Both the position numbers and the translations under genes were made by a program. A stretch of 37,404 bases of DNA from IMG/VR virus record IMGVR_UViG_3300035160_000040, positions 1 through 37,404 of that record. One strand, given 5' to 3'. Below, one piece after another: positions 14,647 through 21,365 of the stretch (position 1 is the first letter of the stretch; every line of letters starts with the position of its first letter). The stretch comes from a virus. The notes under the pieces are model-generated. The model made no database searches and had not been told where the DNA came from. It saw only the letters and a list, made by a program, of their open reading frames with translations.

Positions 14647-14907
14647 TTATAAAAATATCGGGTTAAAATTTGTGTTAATTTTATTTGACGTTTCGTTGAA
14701 ATCGATTGGAGTTACCGATCTGCCCATCGGGAAAACTCTCTTATGATTTCTTTTCCTAATCAGCCCTTCCACGTCCATTTTCAATAATATTAATTTACGT
14801 TCATCAGATGTTTGTTGTTTTTCTATTTTGCACATCTTTATATGAATAAATATAATATATAAAAAATTTATTAAAACTCCTAAAAAGGTAGCTACTTCTG
14901 TTCTCAT
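14647..14907 (-). CDS. Small membrane protein with one N-terminal helix (86 aa)
   Basis: One hydrophobic helix (about residues 5-25, VATFLGVLINFLYIIFIHI) is followed by a basic cytoplasmic-type tail. ATG 14907 overlaps the RusA stop by 4 nt. It could be a holin-like or membrane-anchored accessory protein; no motif decides. Its place in the replication operon argues against a strictly lysis role. Confidence 0.55.
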   Translation of the reverse strand: MRTEVATFLGVLINFLYIIFIHIKMCKIEKQQTSDERKLILLKMDVEGLIRKRNHKRVFPMGRSVTPIDFNETSNKINTNFNPIFL

Positions 14908-15329
14908 AATTCTTGATCCTCCAATGAATTCAATTCTATTTCTACCCTCGGGTTAGATGAGTATATCTTTCTTGCATTTAGTTCACTGATCTGCCCGTCA
15001 TCGTGATATGCAATTTTATTTAAAGAGTCAAATATTAATTTTATATAGTTATCGATGTCAGGCCGCTTGAAACAGAAGATGGATTCGTTTTCTTGTTTTA
15101 AGGCACGTTTTTTCAACGATAGTGGTATATGCGTGAAAATAGTAACCCTAGCTTCGATTGGACCATTTTTGATAGGTTTAAAGCAGTTCTGTAGCATTTG
15201 TGCTCTTGCTTCCCAAGCTATTTTTGTTTTTTCAACTGACGAAGGATCGTAAAATCGAATTCCCTTCCCGATGCGAAAAGCTCGAGGTCTAATCTGCGCT
15301 TTTGGATTTCCATGAAAAATAAACTTCAC
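14904..15329 (-). CDS. rusA: RusA-family Holliday junction resolvase
   Basis: Residues of the RusA fold are visible: KRPDIDNYIKLIFDSLNKIAY followed by HDDGQI, with the paired aspartates and a third acidic position expected for metal binding. It resolves branched DNA from recombination, consistent with the annealing protein and exonuclease on the other strand. The preferred start is GTG 15329, which overlaps the Rep stop as GTGA and follows GGGG at 6 nt; this gives 141 residues, close to the usual size. An upstream TTG at 15359 would add ten residues. Confidence 0.8.
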   Translation of the reverse strand: MKFIFHGNPKAQIRPRAFRIGKGIRFYDPSSVEKTKIAWEARAQMLQNCFKPIKNGPIEARVTIFTHIPLSLKKRALKQENESIFCFKRPDIDNYIKLIFDSLNKIAYHDDGQISELNARKIYSSNPRVEIELNSLEDQEL

Positions 15330-16378
15330 ACTAATCCCCAACTTTTCAATTTGGACCAAATAATTTCCGTAAAATTTTTATCCGTAAATTTTACCAGAAA
15401 AAAATCAGAACAATTTTTTACTTCTACGCCGTTATGCAATACTTTCATATATCGATTCGGATCGGAGAAATTATATTTTCTAAGGCATTCGACTCTTTCT
15501 CGATTATCTTTTTCCAAGTCCCGCTCTACTTGCTTAGTCGATTTAAAATTCATCTGAGAAACGGCCCTGTCGAACATTTTTCTCACAGTAGTTGGACTTT
15601 GGAAAGCGGTAGCCCAAAACTTATCATCTTGATTTGATGCCCATTCAATGACCTGCTTTATCTTTTCCGGATCTCGTTTATCCAAGCAAATCATCGATTG
15701 CATTTGGGATGCCCACTTTTCAAGATCGGGCTGTTTGAATTCGGGATTTCTTTCTCTAATTTTTTTTAAAAGAAAATCACACACATCGACTGCCGCAGGC
15801 GTCGATTTTATCATGCTTGACGACGGTTTGTTTTTCTTTTTTGTTTTAGTATCTGTTTTAGTATCTGGTAAAGCTCTGTCATTTTTGACAGACCCCTGTC
15901 GAATTTGACAGACCCCTGTCGAATTTGACAGATCCTGCGAAATGTCAGGGGAAATTATTTCGGGAATCGGTGTTTGATCGTCTGTGGGAATCGGTATCGG
16001 AGTCGATGGCGGATCGCGTAAAATATTCGGACAAAAAATTCGTTCGTTATGAAATGCGAACCAAATCGTATTATCTCCTTTTCTTCGATTAAACTTTCCT
16101 TTTACGATTACCTGCTCTTTGCATAACTTGCGGATCGAATGACGAACTTGAGAGTATGACAAATAAGGCATATCCGCTGAAATTTCGGCATATGTTTGAT
16201 ATGACCATGTTCTCCCTTCCAAATAATTCCGCTTTAATTTATGGTTCTTTTCTATCCAATGACGAAAATGGTTTATTAGGATAGCGCACTCGATTCCGAA
16301 TCTTTTTGCAAGACCGGTATCAAATGAGTGTGATAGTAAAGAATGGTAAGTGGTGTTATTATCTTTCAAGTAGGACAT
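15326..16378 (-). CDS. Replication initiator / replisome organiser with winged helix
   Basis: A roughly 350-residue protein. The N-terminal half (about residues 60-115: TYAEISADMPYLSYSQVRHS, LCKEQVIVKG) resembles a winged-helix initiator domain. The middle is a Pro/Ser/Thr/Lys-rich linker encoded by iteron-like DNA. The C-terminal part (IKQVIEWASNQDDKFWATAF) resembles the DnaD-type module of phage replisome organisers. An AAGGAG site precedes a double ATG (16381 and 16378); the second ATG has the better spacing. It probably binds the iterons inside its own gene and loads host helicase, as lambda O does. Confidence 0.7.
   Translation of the reverse strand: MSYLKDNNTTYHSLLSHSFDTGLAKRFGIECAILINHFRHWIEKNHKLKRNYLEGRTWSYQTYAEISADMPYLSYSQVRHSIRKLCKEQVIVKGKFNRRKGDNTIWFAFHNERIFCPNILRDPPSTPIPIPTDDQTPIPEIISPDISQDLSNSTGVCQIRQGSVKNDRALPDTKTDTKTKKKNKPSSSMIKSTPAAVDVCDFLLKKIRERNPEFKQPDLEKWASQMQSMICLDKRDPEKIKQVIEWASNQDDKFWATAFQSPTTVRKMFDRAVSQMNFKSTKQVERDLEKDNRERVECLRKYNFSDPNRYMKVLHNGVEVKNCSDFFLVKFTDKNFTEIIWSKLKSWGLV
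15874..15952. other. Iteron-like repeats, putative replication origin
   Basis: A 20-bp unit (GACAGACCCCTGTCGAATTT) repeats with a 20-bp period, two full copies and a third partial one, and each contains a GACAG/TGTC dyad. Flanking CTGTC...TGACAG and TGTCAGGGG half-sites extend the symmetry. A 12-bp direct repeat (TTTTAGTATCTG, twice) lies just upstream. Repeats inside a replication initiator gene match the lambda O arrangement. Confidence 0.55.
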
Positions 16379-16411
16379 CATGACTCCTTTTTTTTGATGA
16401 CTTGTTGTGTT

Positions 16412-16446
16412 GGTGATGCTTATCTAATGTAGGCATCACCTTTTTT
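16412..16446 (+). terminator. Plus-strand intrinsic terminator between Rep and an 88-aa gene
   Basis: A perfect 8-bp stem (GGTGATGC with GCATCACC), 13-nt loop, then six T on the plus strand. The flanking genes are all on the minus strand, so this would end an antisense transcript similar in position to lambda OOP RNA. On the minus strand it would only be a hairpin before the Rep ribosome site. Confidence 0.65.
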
Positions 16447-16453
16447 AATCTTC

Positions 16454-16720
16454 TTAAGACGGTTGTAAAAAGTCTATTAAAAGTTCTTTGAAATAATAAT
16501 CGAGTACTCCAAGATCTCTCAATCCTCTAACTGCCGAAATAAATTCTTCAACATCGACTACCTCTTCAAGTAGATCCATATCAATCGATCCGTTTTCATT
16601 TTTGATATCAGGGCAGCAAAATATAATGGATAAAACACCTTTTTCTGCCAAGGAAATGTTTATATCTCTTAGATGTACCGATATATCAAATGGTTTATAT
16701 TTAGTGTTTTGTGTACGCAT
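16454..16720 (-). CDS. Hypothetical protein (88 aa)
   Basis: An 88-residue acidic protein with a good ribosome site (AGGAG) shortly before ATG 16720. It has mixed alpha-beta character: FDISVHLRDINISLAEKGVL, IIFCCPDI, then an acidic helix (DMDLLEEVVDVEEFISAVRG). No family is recognised. A stretch of that acidic type could be a small regulator or an initiator partner. It sits between the repressor gene and the Rep gene. Confidence 0.55.
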   Translation of the reverse strand: MRTQNTKYKPFDISVHLRDINISLAEKGVLSIIFCCPDIKNENGSIDMDLLEEVVDVEEFISAVRGLRDLGVLDYYFKELLIDFLQPS

Positions 16721-16753
16721 TCATCTCCTATATCGTTAAATGTTTTAAAAACG

Positions 16754-16873
16754 TTGCAACAAAATTAGAGACTAAGATAAGATATATTTGTCTTATTTTT
16801 ATCTTATTCTTAGTATCTGATGATTGTTGCATCAGTGTAGTTAATCCCTCGGTTTCTTGACCGAGGGTTTTTT
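16754..16873 (+). ncRNA. Candidate short plus-strand RNA with strong terminator
   Basis: TTGCAA (16754-16759), an 18-nt spacer and TAAGAT (16778-16783) look like a promoter. An imperfect inverted repeat (16771-16783 with 16801-16814) and a strong terminator (16846-16873) follow, so an RNA of about 80-90 nt is possible. The region is antisense to the leader of the 88-aa gene. No expression data are available. Confidence 0.35.
16846..16873 (+). terminator. Strong plus-strand intrinsic terminator
   Basis: CCCTCGGT pairs perfectly with ACCGAGGG (8 bp) around a TTCTTG loop and is followed by six T. It lies just past the repressor gene end, in the plus orientation, and no plus-strand protein gene precedes it. 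Confidence 0.8.
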
Positions 16874-16892
16874 ATCGTTTGTTTTTTAATCT

Positions 16893-17135
16893 TTATTGAT
16901 CATCTGATTTTTTAATAGAAAATTTTTCTTGCATTTTGATTTTTTCCTTCTCGCTCAACATATCGATCATGTTAACTTGTCCGCTAGTTACAAGGTAAAT
17001 TATAATAGCTCTCGATAAGCTTGGAGCGGTTTTCCTATTCACATAGTTATTCAAATGTGAAGTTTCACATCCTATTTTTTTAGCAAATTCTTTCTGCGTC
17101 ATATTCATTTCATCCAAATATTTTCTTAAATCCAT
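16893..17135 (-). CDS. XRE-family (Cro/C1-type HTH) repressor
   Basis: From ATG 17135, preceded by AAGGA at about 7 nt, the product is 80 residues. A helix-turn-helix lies in about residues 12-45 (MTQKEFAKKIGCETSHLNNY, then RKTAPSLSRA). The C-terminal part is short and charged, with no peptidase domain, so it is a small Cro/C1-like regulator. Upstream in-frame codons to 17198 add a hydrophobic stretch but would overlap the promoter. It faces the early operon across about 150 bp and likely binds the inverted repeat there. Confidence 0.75.
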   Translation of the reverse strand: MDLRKYLDEMNMTQKEFAKKIGCETSHLNNYVNRKTAPSLSRAIIIYLVTSGQVNMIDMLSEKEKIKMQEKFSIKKSDDQ

Positions 17136-17170
17136 TGGGTTTTCCTTAGCACTAATTTTTGAAACAATAG

Positions 17171-17198
17171 AATATACGAAAAACAGATATAGGATCAA
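17171..17198 (-). promoter_or_regulatory. Putative repressor promoter
   Basis: On the minus strand TTGATC, a 16-nt spacer and TATATT form a sigma-70-like promoter upstream of ATG 17135. The fit is moderate. Confidence 0.45.
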
Positions 17199-17226
17199 CG
17201 AAAAATAAATTTAATAAGAGTATACA

Positions 17227-17270
17227 TTGACAAAAAGTTACACATTTACGTAATATATGATTTCGTAAAT
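17227..17270 (+). promoter_or_regulatory. Early promoter with operator inverted repeat
   Basis: TTGACA (17227-17232), an 18-nt spacer and TAATAT (17251-17256) give a clear plus-strand promoter for the early operon. ATTTACG and CGTAAAT form a 7-bp inverted repeat (13-nt gap) overlapping the -10 element, with further TTTAC half-sites downstream. This is a likely repressor-binding site. Confidence 0.65.
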
Positions 17271-17287
17271 TTACAAGAAGAATTTAC

Positions 17288-17590
17288 ATGGAAGATATGA
17301 TGAATTATGAAGATGATTATGAACTAAGTTTAGAGGATAGAGGATTGGTTTCTCTCGATGAGATACCTGATTTGGGTGATTGTAGAAAGTTTTTAAATAG
17401 AATTTTAAGATCTGTTTATAAAACAGGAAATATTAGTGAATTAGAAGATTCATTAGACGAATTGTGCGGTTTGCTAGATGTAAATACGGACGCATCATTA
17501 ACACCGGTGATAACAAATAAATATTATATTTCAGAAAAGATTAAAAAATATAATTTTATTAACAAATTAACTTTACAGAACAGGAAATAA
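17288..17590 (+). CDS. First early gene, small acidic protein (100 aa)
   Basis: A 100-residue acidic protein (many Asp and Glu in residues 1-25, and ELEDSLDELCGLLD near residues 55-70). ATG 17288 follows a weak AAGAAG site. It is the first gene after the early promoter and 3 nt before recT. No family is recognised; small acidic early proteins often bind host or DNA-metabolism factors. The last 20 residues are lysine-rich. Confidence 0.55.
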   Translation: MEDMMNYEDDYELSLEDRGLVSLDEIPDLGDCRKFLNRILRSVYKTGNISELEDSLDELCGLLDVNTDASLTPVITNKYYISEKIKKYNFINKLTLQNRK

Positions 17591-17593
17591 AAT

Positions 17594-18628
17594 ATGACTA
17601 CAAAAAATCAAGTTATTAAATCAGATAGCGAAATCATACTATATGAATTAGAAAATGCAAACAAAATGTGTTTAGAATTAATGAGAACTCCTCATTATAG
17701 CAAAATCGGAGAGGCAGGTATTTTCGCTATTGTTCAGAAAGCTAAAACATTAAATATAGATCCGTTAGATGCATTAAACGGAGGCTTGTATTGCGTTCAG
17801 GGAAAAGTGGAAATGTCTGCTCAAATGATGAGTCAATTAATTAGACAAGCGGGGCATTCGTTGACTAAAGACAGAAGATCCGACGATACAATTTGTATTC
17901 TTCACGGAAAACGGAAAGACAACGATAACACATGGACCGAATCATTTTGTATTAATGACGCTAAAAGGGCAGGAATTTATAAGCCGAATAGCCCTTGGAC
18001 TAAATTTCCTAGAAACATGCTTTATGCCAGAGCGTTGTCTAATTTGGCAAGACAGCTATTTTCGGACGTTATAAAGGGATGTTATGTCAAAGGAGAGATA
18101 TTGGAAGACGACCTATTAAATGCGCAGGTAATGCCTGTAGAAAATGAGCCGAATGCCGGTTCATTCATAACGGAAGTTCAATATCGAGAACTCGATGAGC
18201 TAATCGGAAAAGACGATAAATACCGAAATGATGTACTCAGGTACATAAAAAAAGAATTTGGTTTTAATTCGCTCAAAGAACTTCCTGCGCATTTGTATGA
18301 AAAGGTGTATGCGAAGGCAGTGGACAATTTTGAAAAAGTTACCGGACAATATGAAATCGTAGAAAATGAGCCGAATGCCGGTTCATTCATAACGGAAGTT
18401 CAATATCGAGAACTCGATGAGCTAATCGGAAAAGACGATAAATACCGAAATGATGTACTCAGGTACATAAAAAAAGCATTTGGGTCTAATTCGCTCAAAG
18501 AACTTCCTGCGCATTTGTATGAAAAGGTGCGTGCGAAGGCAGTGGATAATTTAGAAAAATTAAATAAACTATTGGAAGAAGTAACAGAACAATATGAAAC
18601 TGTAGAAGATGAGGCGGCATTATCATGA
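17594..18628 (+). CDS. RecT-type single-strand annealing protein with duplicated C-terminal domain
   Basis: Residues 1-180 resemble phage RecT/annealing proteins (LMRTPHYSKIGEAGIFAIVQ, LNIDPLDALNGGLYCVQGKV, EMSAQMMSQLIRQAGH, PRNMLYARALSNLARQLFSD). It should anneal complementary single strands after exonuclease action. The C-terminus carries two nearly identical 74-residue units (residues about 182-255 and 256-330, each with EVQYRELDELIGKDDKY and SLKELPAHLYEKV), plus a third partial start (VTEQYETVEDE). A similar small domain is often appended once to phage annealing proteins; the duplication is unusual. An AGGAAA site precedes ATG 17594. Confidence 0.8.
   Translation: MTTKNQVIKSDSEIILYELENANKMCLELMRTPHYSKIGEAGIFAIVQKAKTLNIDPLDALNGGLYCVQGKVEMSAQMMSQLIRQAGHSLTKDRRSDDTICILHGKRKDNDNTWTESFCINDAKRAGIYKPNSPWTKFPRNMLYARALSNLARQLFSDVIKGCYVKGEILEDDLLNAQVMPVENEPNAGSFITEVQYRELDELIGKDDKYRNDVLRYIKKEFGFNSLKELPAHLYEKVYAKAVDNFEKVTGQYEIVENEPNAGSFITEVQYRELDELIGKDDKYRNDVLRYIKKAFGSNSLKELPAHLYEKVRAKAVDNLEKLNKLLEEVTEQYETVEDEAALS
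18137..18580. repeat. 222-bp tandem repeat within the annealing-protein gene
   Basis: Two 222-bp units (74 codons) at 18137-18358 and 18359-18580. They are almost identical for about the first 170 bp and still similar afterwards, so the duplication appears recent and in frame. Confidence 0.9.
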
Positions 18629-19494
18629 TTAAGCAAAATACGCCGGAATGGCTTGAAATGAGAAAAAACTACCTGGGTGCATCCGATGCCCCAACTATCA
18701 TGGGAATTTACACTTATCGAACTCCTATAGATATATATAACAGTAAGCTTTTATGTAATTATGAAGATGAATGTAATATAGCTATGCAGCGAGGAAAAGA
18801 AATGGAAGAGCCTGCAAGATTGATGTATCAAGATATGAAAATGTGTATAGTTGAGCCGACTGTTTTATTCCATCCGAAACATAAATTTATGATGGCATCA
18901 TTGGACGGATTTTGCGAGGAGTCTAAAGTTGCGGTGGAAATCAAGAACCCCTGCAAAGAGGATCATGAAATTGCAAGGTCAGGAAATGTCCCGGAAAAAT
19001 ATTTTCCACAGCTGCAACATCAGCTTGAAATTTTATTTGCACTTTATGGTATCGATATGATAGATTACTTTTCTCTGAATAACGGAGAAGGTCTGATTGT
19101 CGAAGTGAGGCGCGACGAGAAGTACATTCAAAATTTGATAGAGAAAGAGCATAAATTTTGGTTCGATCATGTGTTAGCGTTGAATGAGCCTGCGCTGACC
19201 GATAAGGACTATGTTGATAAAAATGATGATTTAGAATGGAATTCATTTGTTGAACAATGGAAACGTGTGTCTAATTCAATTAAAGAATTTAAGAAGCAGG
19301 AATCAATGATTAGAAATGAGTTGATTCGTTTGTCTGATGGATTTAATTCTATGGGAGCAGGTATTAAACTGAAAAAAAATTCAGGGAAAATGTCGATAGA
19401 TTATAAATCAATATGTGAATCTATTCCTGAGTATACTTCAATAGATAAGAGTAAATTTATGAAAACTTCAAAAGAATATTGGACTATATATTGA
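18625..19494 (+). CDS. YqaJ / lambda exonuclease family 5'-3' exonuclease
   Basis: PD-(D/E)XK nuclease residues are visible: WLEMRKNYLGASDAPTIMG near the start, catalytic D94 in ASLDGF, E105-x-K107 in VEIK, and the downstream PQLQHQLEI (about 128-136). It digests one strand of DNA ends so that the annealing protein can pair them, forming a lambda Exo-Bet style pair. ATG 18625 overlaps the recT stop by 4 nt. At 289 residues it is a typical size. It is followed by a large terminator-like inverted repeat. Confidence 0.85.
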   Translation: MIKQNTPEWLEMRKNYLGASDAPTIMGIYTYRTPIDIYNSKLLCNYEDECNIAMQRGKEMEEPARLMYQDMKMCIVEPTVLFHPKHKFMMASLDGFCEESKVAVEIKNPCKEDHEIARSGNVPEKYFPQLQHQLEILFALYGIDMIDYFSLNNGEGLIVEVRRDEKYIQNLIEKEHKFWFDHVLALNEPALTDKDYVDKNDDLEWNSFVEQWKRVSNSIKEFKKQESMIRNELIRLSDGFNSMGAGIKLKKNSGKMSIDYKSICESIPEYTSIDKSKFMKTSKEYWTIY

Positions 19495-19507
19495 TGATTT
19501 TGATTTA

Positions 19508-19580
19508 GAAAAACGACCCTTATATGTAAGTTATATCTTTAGGTTTAGCTTTATTTGCAATTCATATAAGGGCCGTTTTT
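19508..19580 (+). terminator. Long inverted repeat / terminator after the exonuclease gene
   Basis: About 17 bp of AAAAACG.CCCTTATATG pair with CATATAAGGG.CGTTTTT around a loop of about 35 nt, with one mismatch on the plus strand (a G-U pair on the minus strand). It ends in five T on the plus strand, directly before the next gene. It may partly terminate the early transcript. Confidence 0.65.
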
Positions 19581-19592
19581 ATGGAGGTTGAT

Positions 19593-19784
19593 TTGAAAGT
19601 AGGAAGAAAAAGAAAAGTAGATCCAGATATGCCAACATTTTGGGAGCAAAAAGTTGAACAGCTAGGCGAAGAAATAGAAGAAAAAATTATTCCATTGAGA
19701 GAAACCGAAATCAAAGATATCAGAGAATTAAGGTTTATACAAGAAATATCGGAAGCATGGGACAGGTATTTATTCGGAATTTAA
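19593..19784 (+). CDS. Small charged protein with likely TTG start (63 aa)
   Basis: The frame opens with ATG 19581 immediately after a terminator stem, but that ATG has no leader. GGAGG at 19583-19587 is placed 5 nt before TTG 19593, so the TTG is the likelier start and gives 63 residues. The product is basic at first (KVGRKRKVDPD) and then a Glu-rich helix. No family is recognised. Its end overlaps the next gene by 28 nt. Confidence 0.5.
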   Translation: MKVGRKRKVDPDMPTFWEQKVEQLGEEIEEKIIPLRETEIKDIRELRFIQEISEAWDRYLFGI

Positions 19785-20512
19785 TTTTAATCTTTTTATT
19801 TTCAATATGTTTTTCAAACGAAAATAAATGTTTAAAAATTCTGCATCAACGAATTATTCAATCGGAAAAGAACAACAAATCTTTTTCTTCTTTTTTCCCT
19901 GACACATGTGAAGCGATTACAGGAGCCTTCTTTATTCAGAAGACATGCAATCCTAAAATACTCGAAAATAGTGCATATATAGAATTTGGGATTCATACAG
20001 GGAAATGCTTGGCACATGCCATAAAATTGGGTGAAATATGGATGAACAAAAGATTTAGATATATAGGAATAGACGTTGAATATAATAACGAAATTTGTGA
20101 TGGAATTCTTTTAAGCAAACAGAACATCAGAAACAATATATATATAAATAAATATAATTATAAAAAAGCAGATATATGGAAAGGAAGTTATACCAAAGAA
20201 GTATTTGATATATATCTAAGAGAATTAAGAAATGTTGACTTTGCAATCATAAATTTTTCAGGTTCAAAATATACTGATACAGAAAAAATATTACCTGAAT
20301 TTTTCCCATATTTACGAATTGGAAGCATTGTAATATTCGATGACCTTATTAGAGATTCTAAATATTTTTCAAAGTGGATTATAAACAATGAAACCGATTT
20401 ATTTTTAAATTTATTTGATTATGGAGATCATGGTTCGGTTTTTATGCTTGTAGAAAGAAAAGGGGAAAAGATCGATCCTCAAATATTAGAAATACTTAAT
20501 AAGTATATTTGA
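19757..20512 (+). CDS. Predicted exported methyltransferase-fold protein (251 aa)
   Basis: Residues 9-20 form a hydrophobic signal-like helix (LILIFLFSICFS) before NENK. The rest resembles a class I SAM-binding methyltransferase of the Methyltransf_24/TylF type: YIEFGIHTGK (74-83) as motif I, RYIGIDVE (101-108) as motif II, DFAIINFSGS (161-170), and FFPYLRIGSIVIFDD (182-196). The usual acidic residue after motif II is present, but the third motif has Asn in place of the common Asp. Export of such an enzyme is odd. The ribosome site is weak and overlaps the previous gene. Substrate is unknown. Confidence 0.55.
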   Translation: MGQVFIRNLILIFLFSICFSNENKCLKILHQRIIQSEKNNKSFSSFFPDTCEAITGAFFIQKTCNPKILENSAYIEFGIHTGKCLAHAIKLGEIWMNKRFRYIGIDVEYNNEICDGILLSKQNIRNNIYINKYNYKKADIWKGSYTKEVFDIYLRELRNVDFAIINFSGSKYTDTEKILPEFFPYLRIGSIVIFDDLIRDSKYFSKWIINNETDLFLNLFDYGDHGSVFMLVERKGEKIDPQILEILNKYI

Positions 20513-20535
20513 AAAAAGGAGCCTTTAGACTCCTT
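20512..20535 (-). terminator. Intrinsic terminator of the tail-fibre operon
   Basis: On the minus strand AAGGAG and CTCCTT form a 6-bp stem with 8-nt loop followed by six U. It lies 47 bp after the minus-strand gene ending at 20582 and overlaps the stop of the plus-strand gene ending at 20512. It also offers weak termination in the opposite direction. Confidence 0.7.
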
Positions 20536-20581
20536 ATTATCTTTCATTAATGCATAGTTTCATATCATGCAATAAAAAAAA

Positions 20582-21310
20582 TTAAAATACAAAGCTGCAT
20601 GATAATTTTAAACCTTTTTCTTCGAAAATTCTTTCAAAAGATTTTCCGTAATATGGTTGTATCTCAATTACCGCTTTATCAACAACTAATAGATGAAGAT
20701 ATGTAGAAATTCTATATCCGGTTGTTCTTACATTATTAACGCCAACAAAGCTTTTACCGAATTCACCGAACGATCTTGTATCTAAATCTCTAGACAAATG
20801 CCATCGAACGCCTAAAAGTAAGATGTTTTTGAATGATTTCTCTATTCCTAACCCTGCATAAAAACAGTTCTTAAAAATATAGGCTCCTGTTTCATGAACC
20901 CTAGGAGTCATCCCAATCCTAGTCCATGACATGACTAAGGTAGGATATACATATATATTTTCATCGTACTTGAATTTATAAGATCCCTCTATATTAAAAT
21001 TCATATGTTTTGCTTTATTGCATTTCATTCCGCTCATATGAACACGAGTATTTAGACCTGTTTCTTTTTCATATCGATGCTCAAATCCGAGTAGAGTAAT
21101 TCTGCTTTGTATTTCTTTTTGCTTATAATCGTAGAACAGAATTAAAGGGGCAATCACATTGACAGGCTCATTGCAATCGAATGTATCCGGAACCTTAACT
21201 GTAATTACTCCTGGTTTAGCATTGCACGCAAGAGCGTCTATATGACATATCTGAGCACTCAAAGGAGCAATCATTAAGATTAAACTTGAGAATATTCCTT
21301 TTAATTTCAT
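20582..21310 (-). CDS. Exported outer-membrane beta-barrel-like protein (242 aa)
   Basis: From ATG 21310, with AAGGA 6 nt upstream, the protein begins with a signal peptide (MKLKGIFSSLILMIAPLSA). The rest is built of alternating hydrophobic and polar strands with aromatic girdle residues (for example YKFKYDENIYVYPTLVMSW, YIFKNCFYAGLG, LLLGVRWHLS) and ends in LSCSFVF. A terminal Phe is the usual signal for barrel insertion. An eight- to ten-strand barrel is plausible. Phage-coded barrels can alter host surface receptors or block superinfection, but no specific family is recognised. Confidence 0.6.
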   Translation of the reverse strand: MKLKGIFSSLILMIAPLSAQICHIDALACNAKPGVITVKVPDTFDCNEPVNVIAPLILFYDYKQKEIQSRITLLGFEHRYEKETGLNTRVHMSGMKCNKAKHMNFNIEGSYKFKYDENIYVYPTLVMSWTRIGMTPRVHETGAYIFKNCFYAGLGIEKSFKNILLLGVRWHLSRDLDTRSFGEFGKSFVGVNNVRTTGYRISTYLHLLVVDKAVIEIQPYYGKSFERIFEEKGLKLSCSFVF

Positions 21311-21365
21311 TGAGTTCCTTTTCATTTGTAGAGACAAAAAATATTTTATTCAACTATATAATTTA

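Noticed and set aside
18178-18636. Two matching minus-strand frames of 70 and 78 codons.
   Set aside because: They are reverse readings of the duplicated 222-bp unit in the annealing-protein gene; similarity is due to the repeat.
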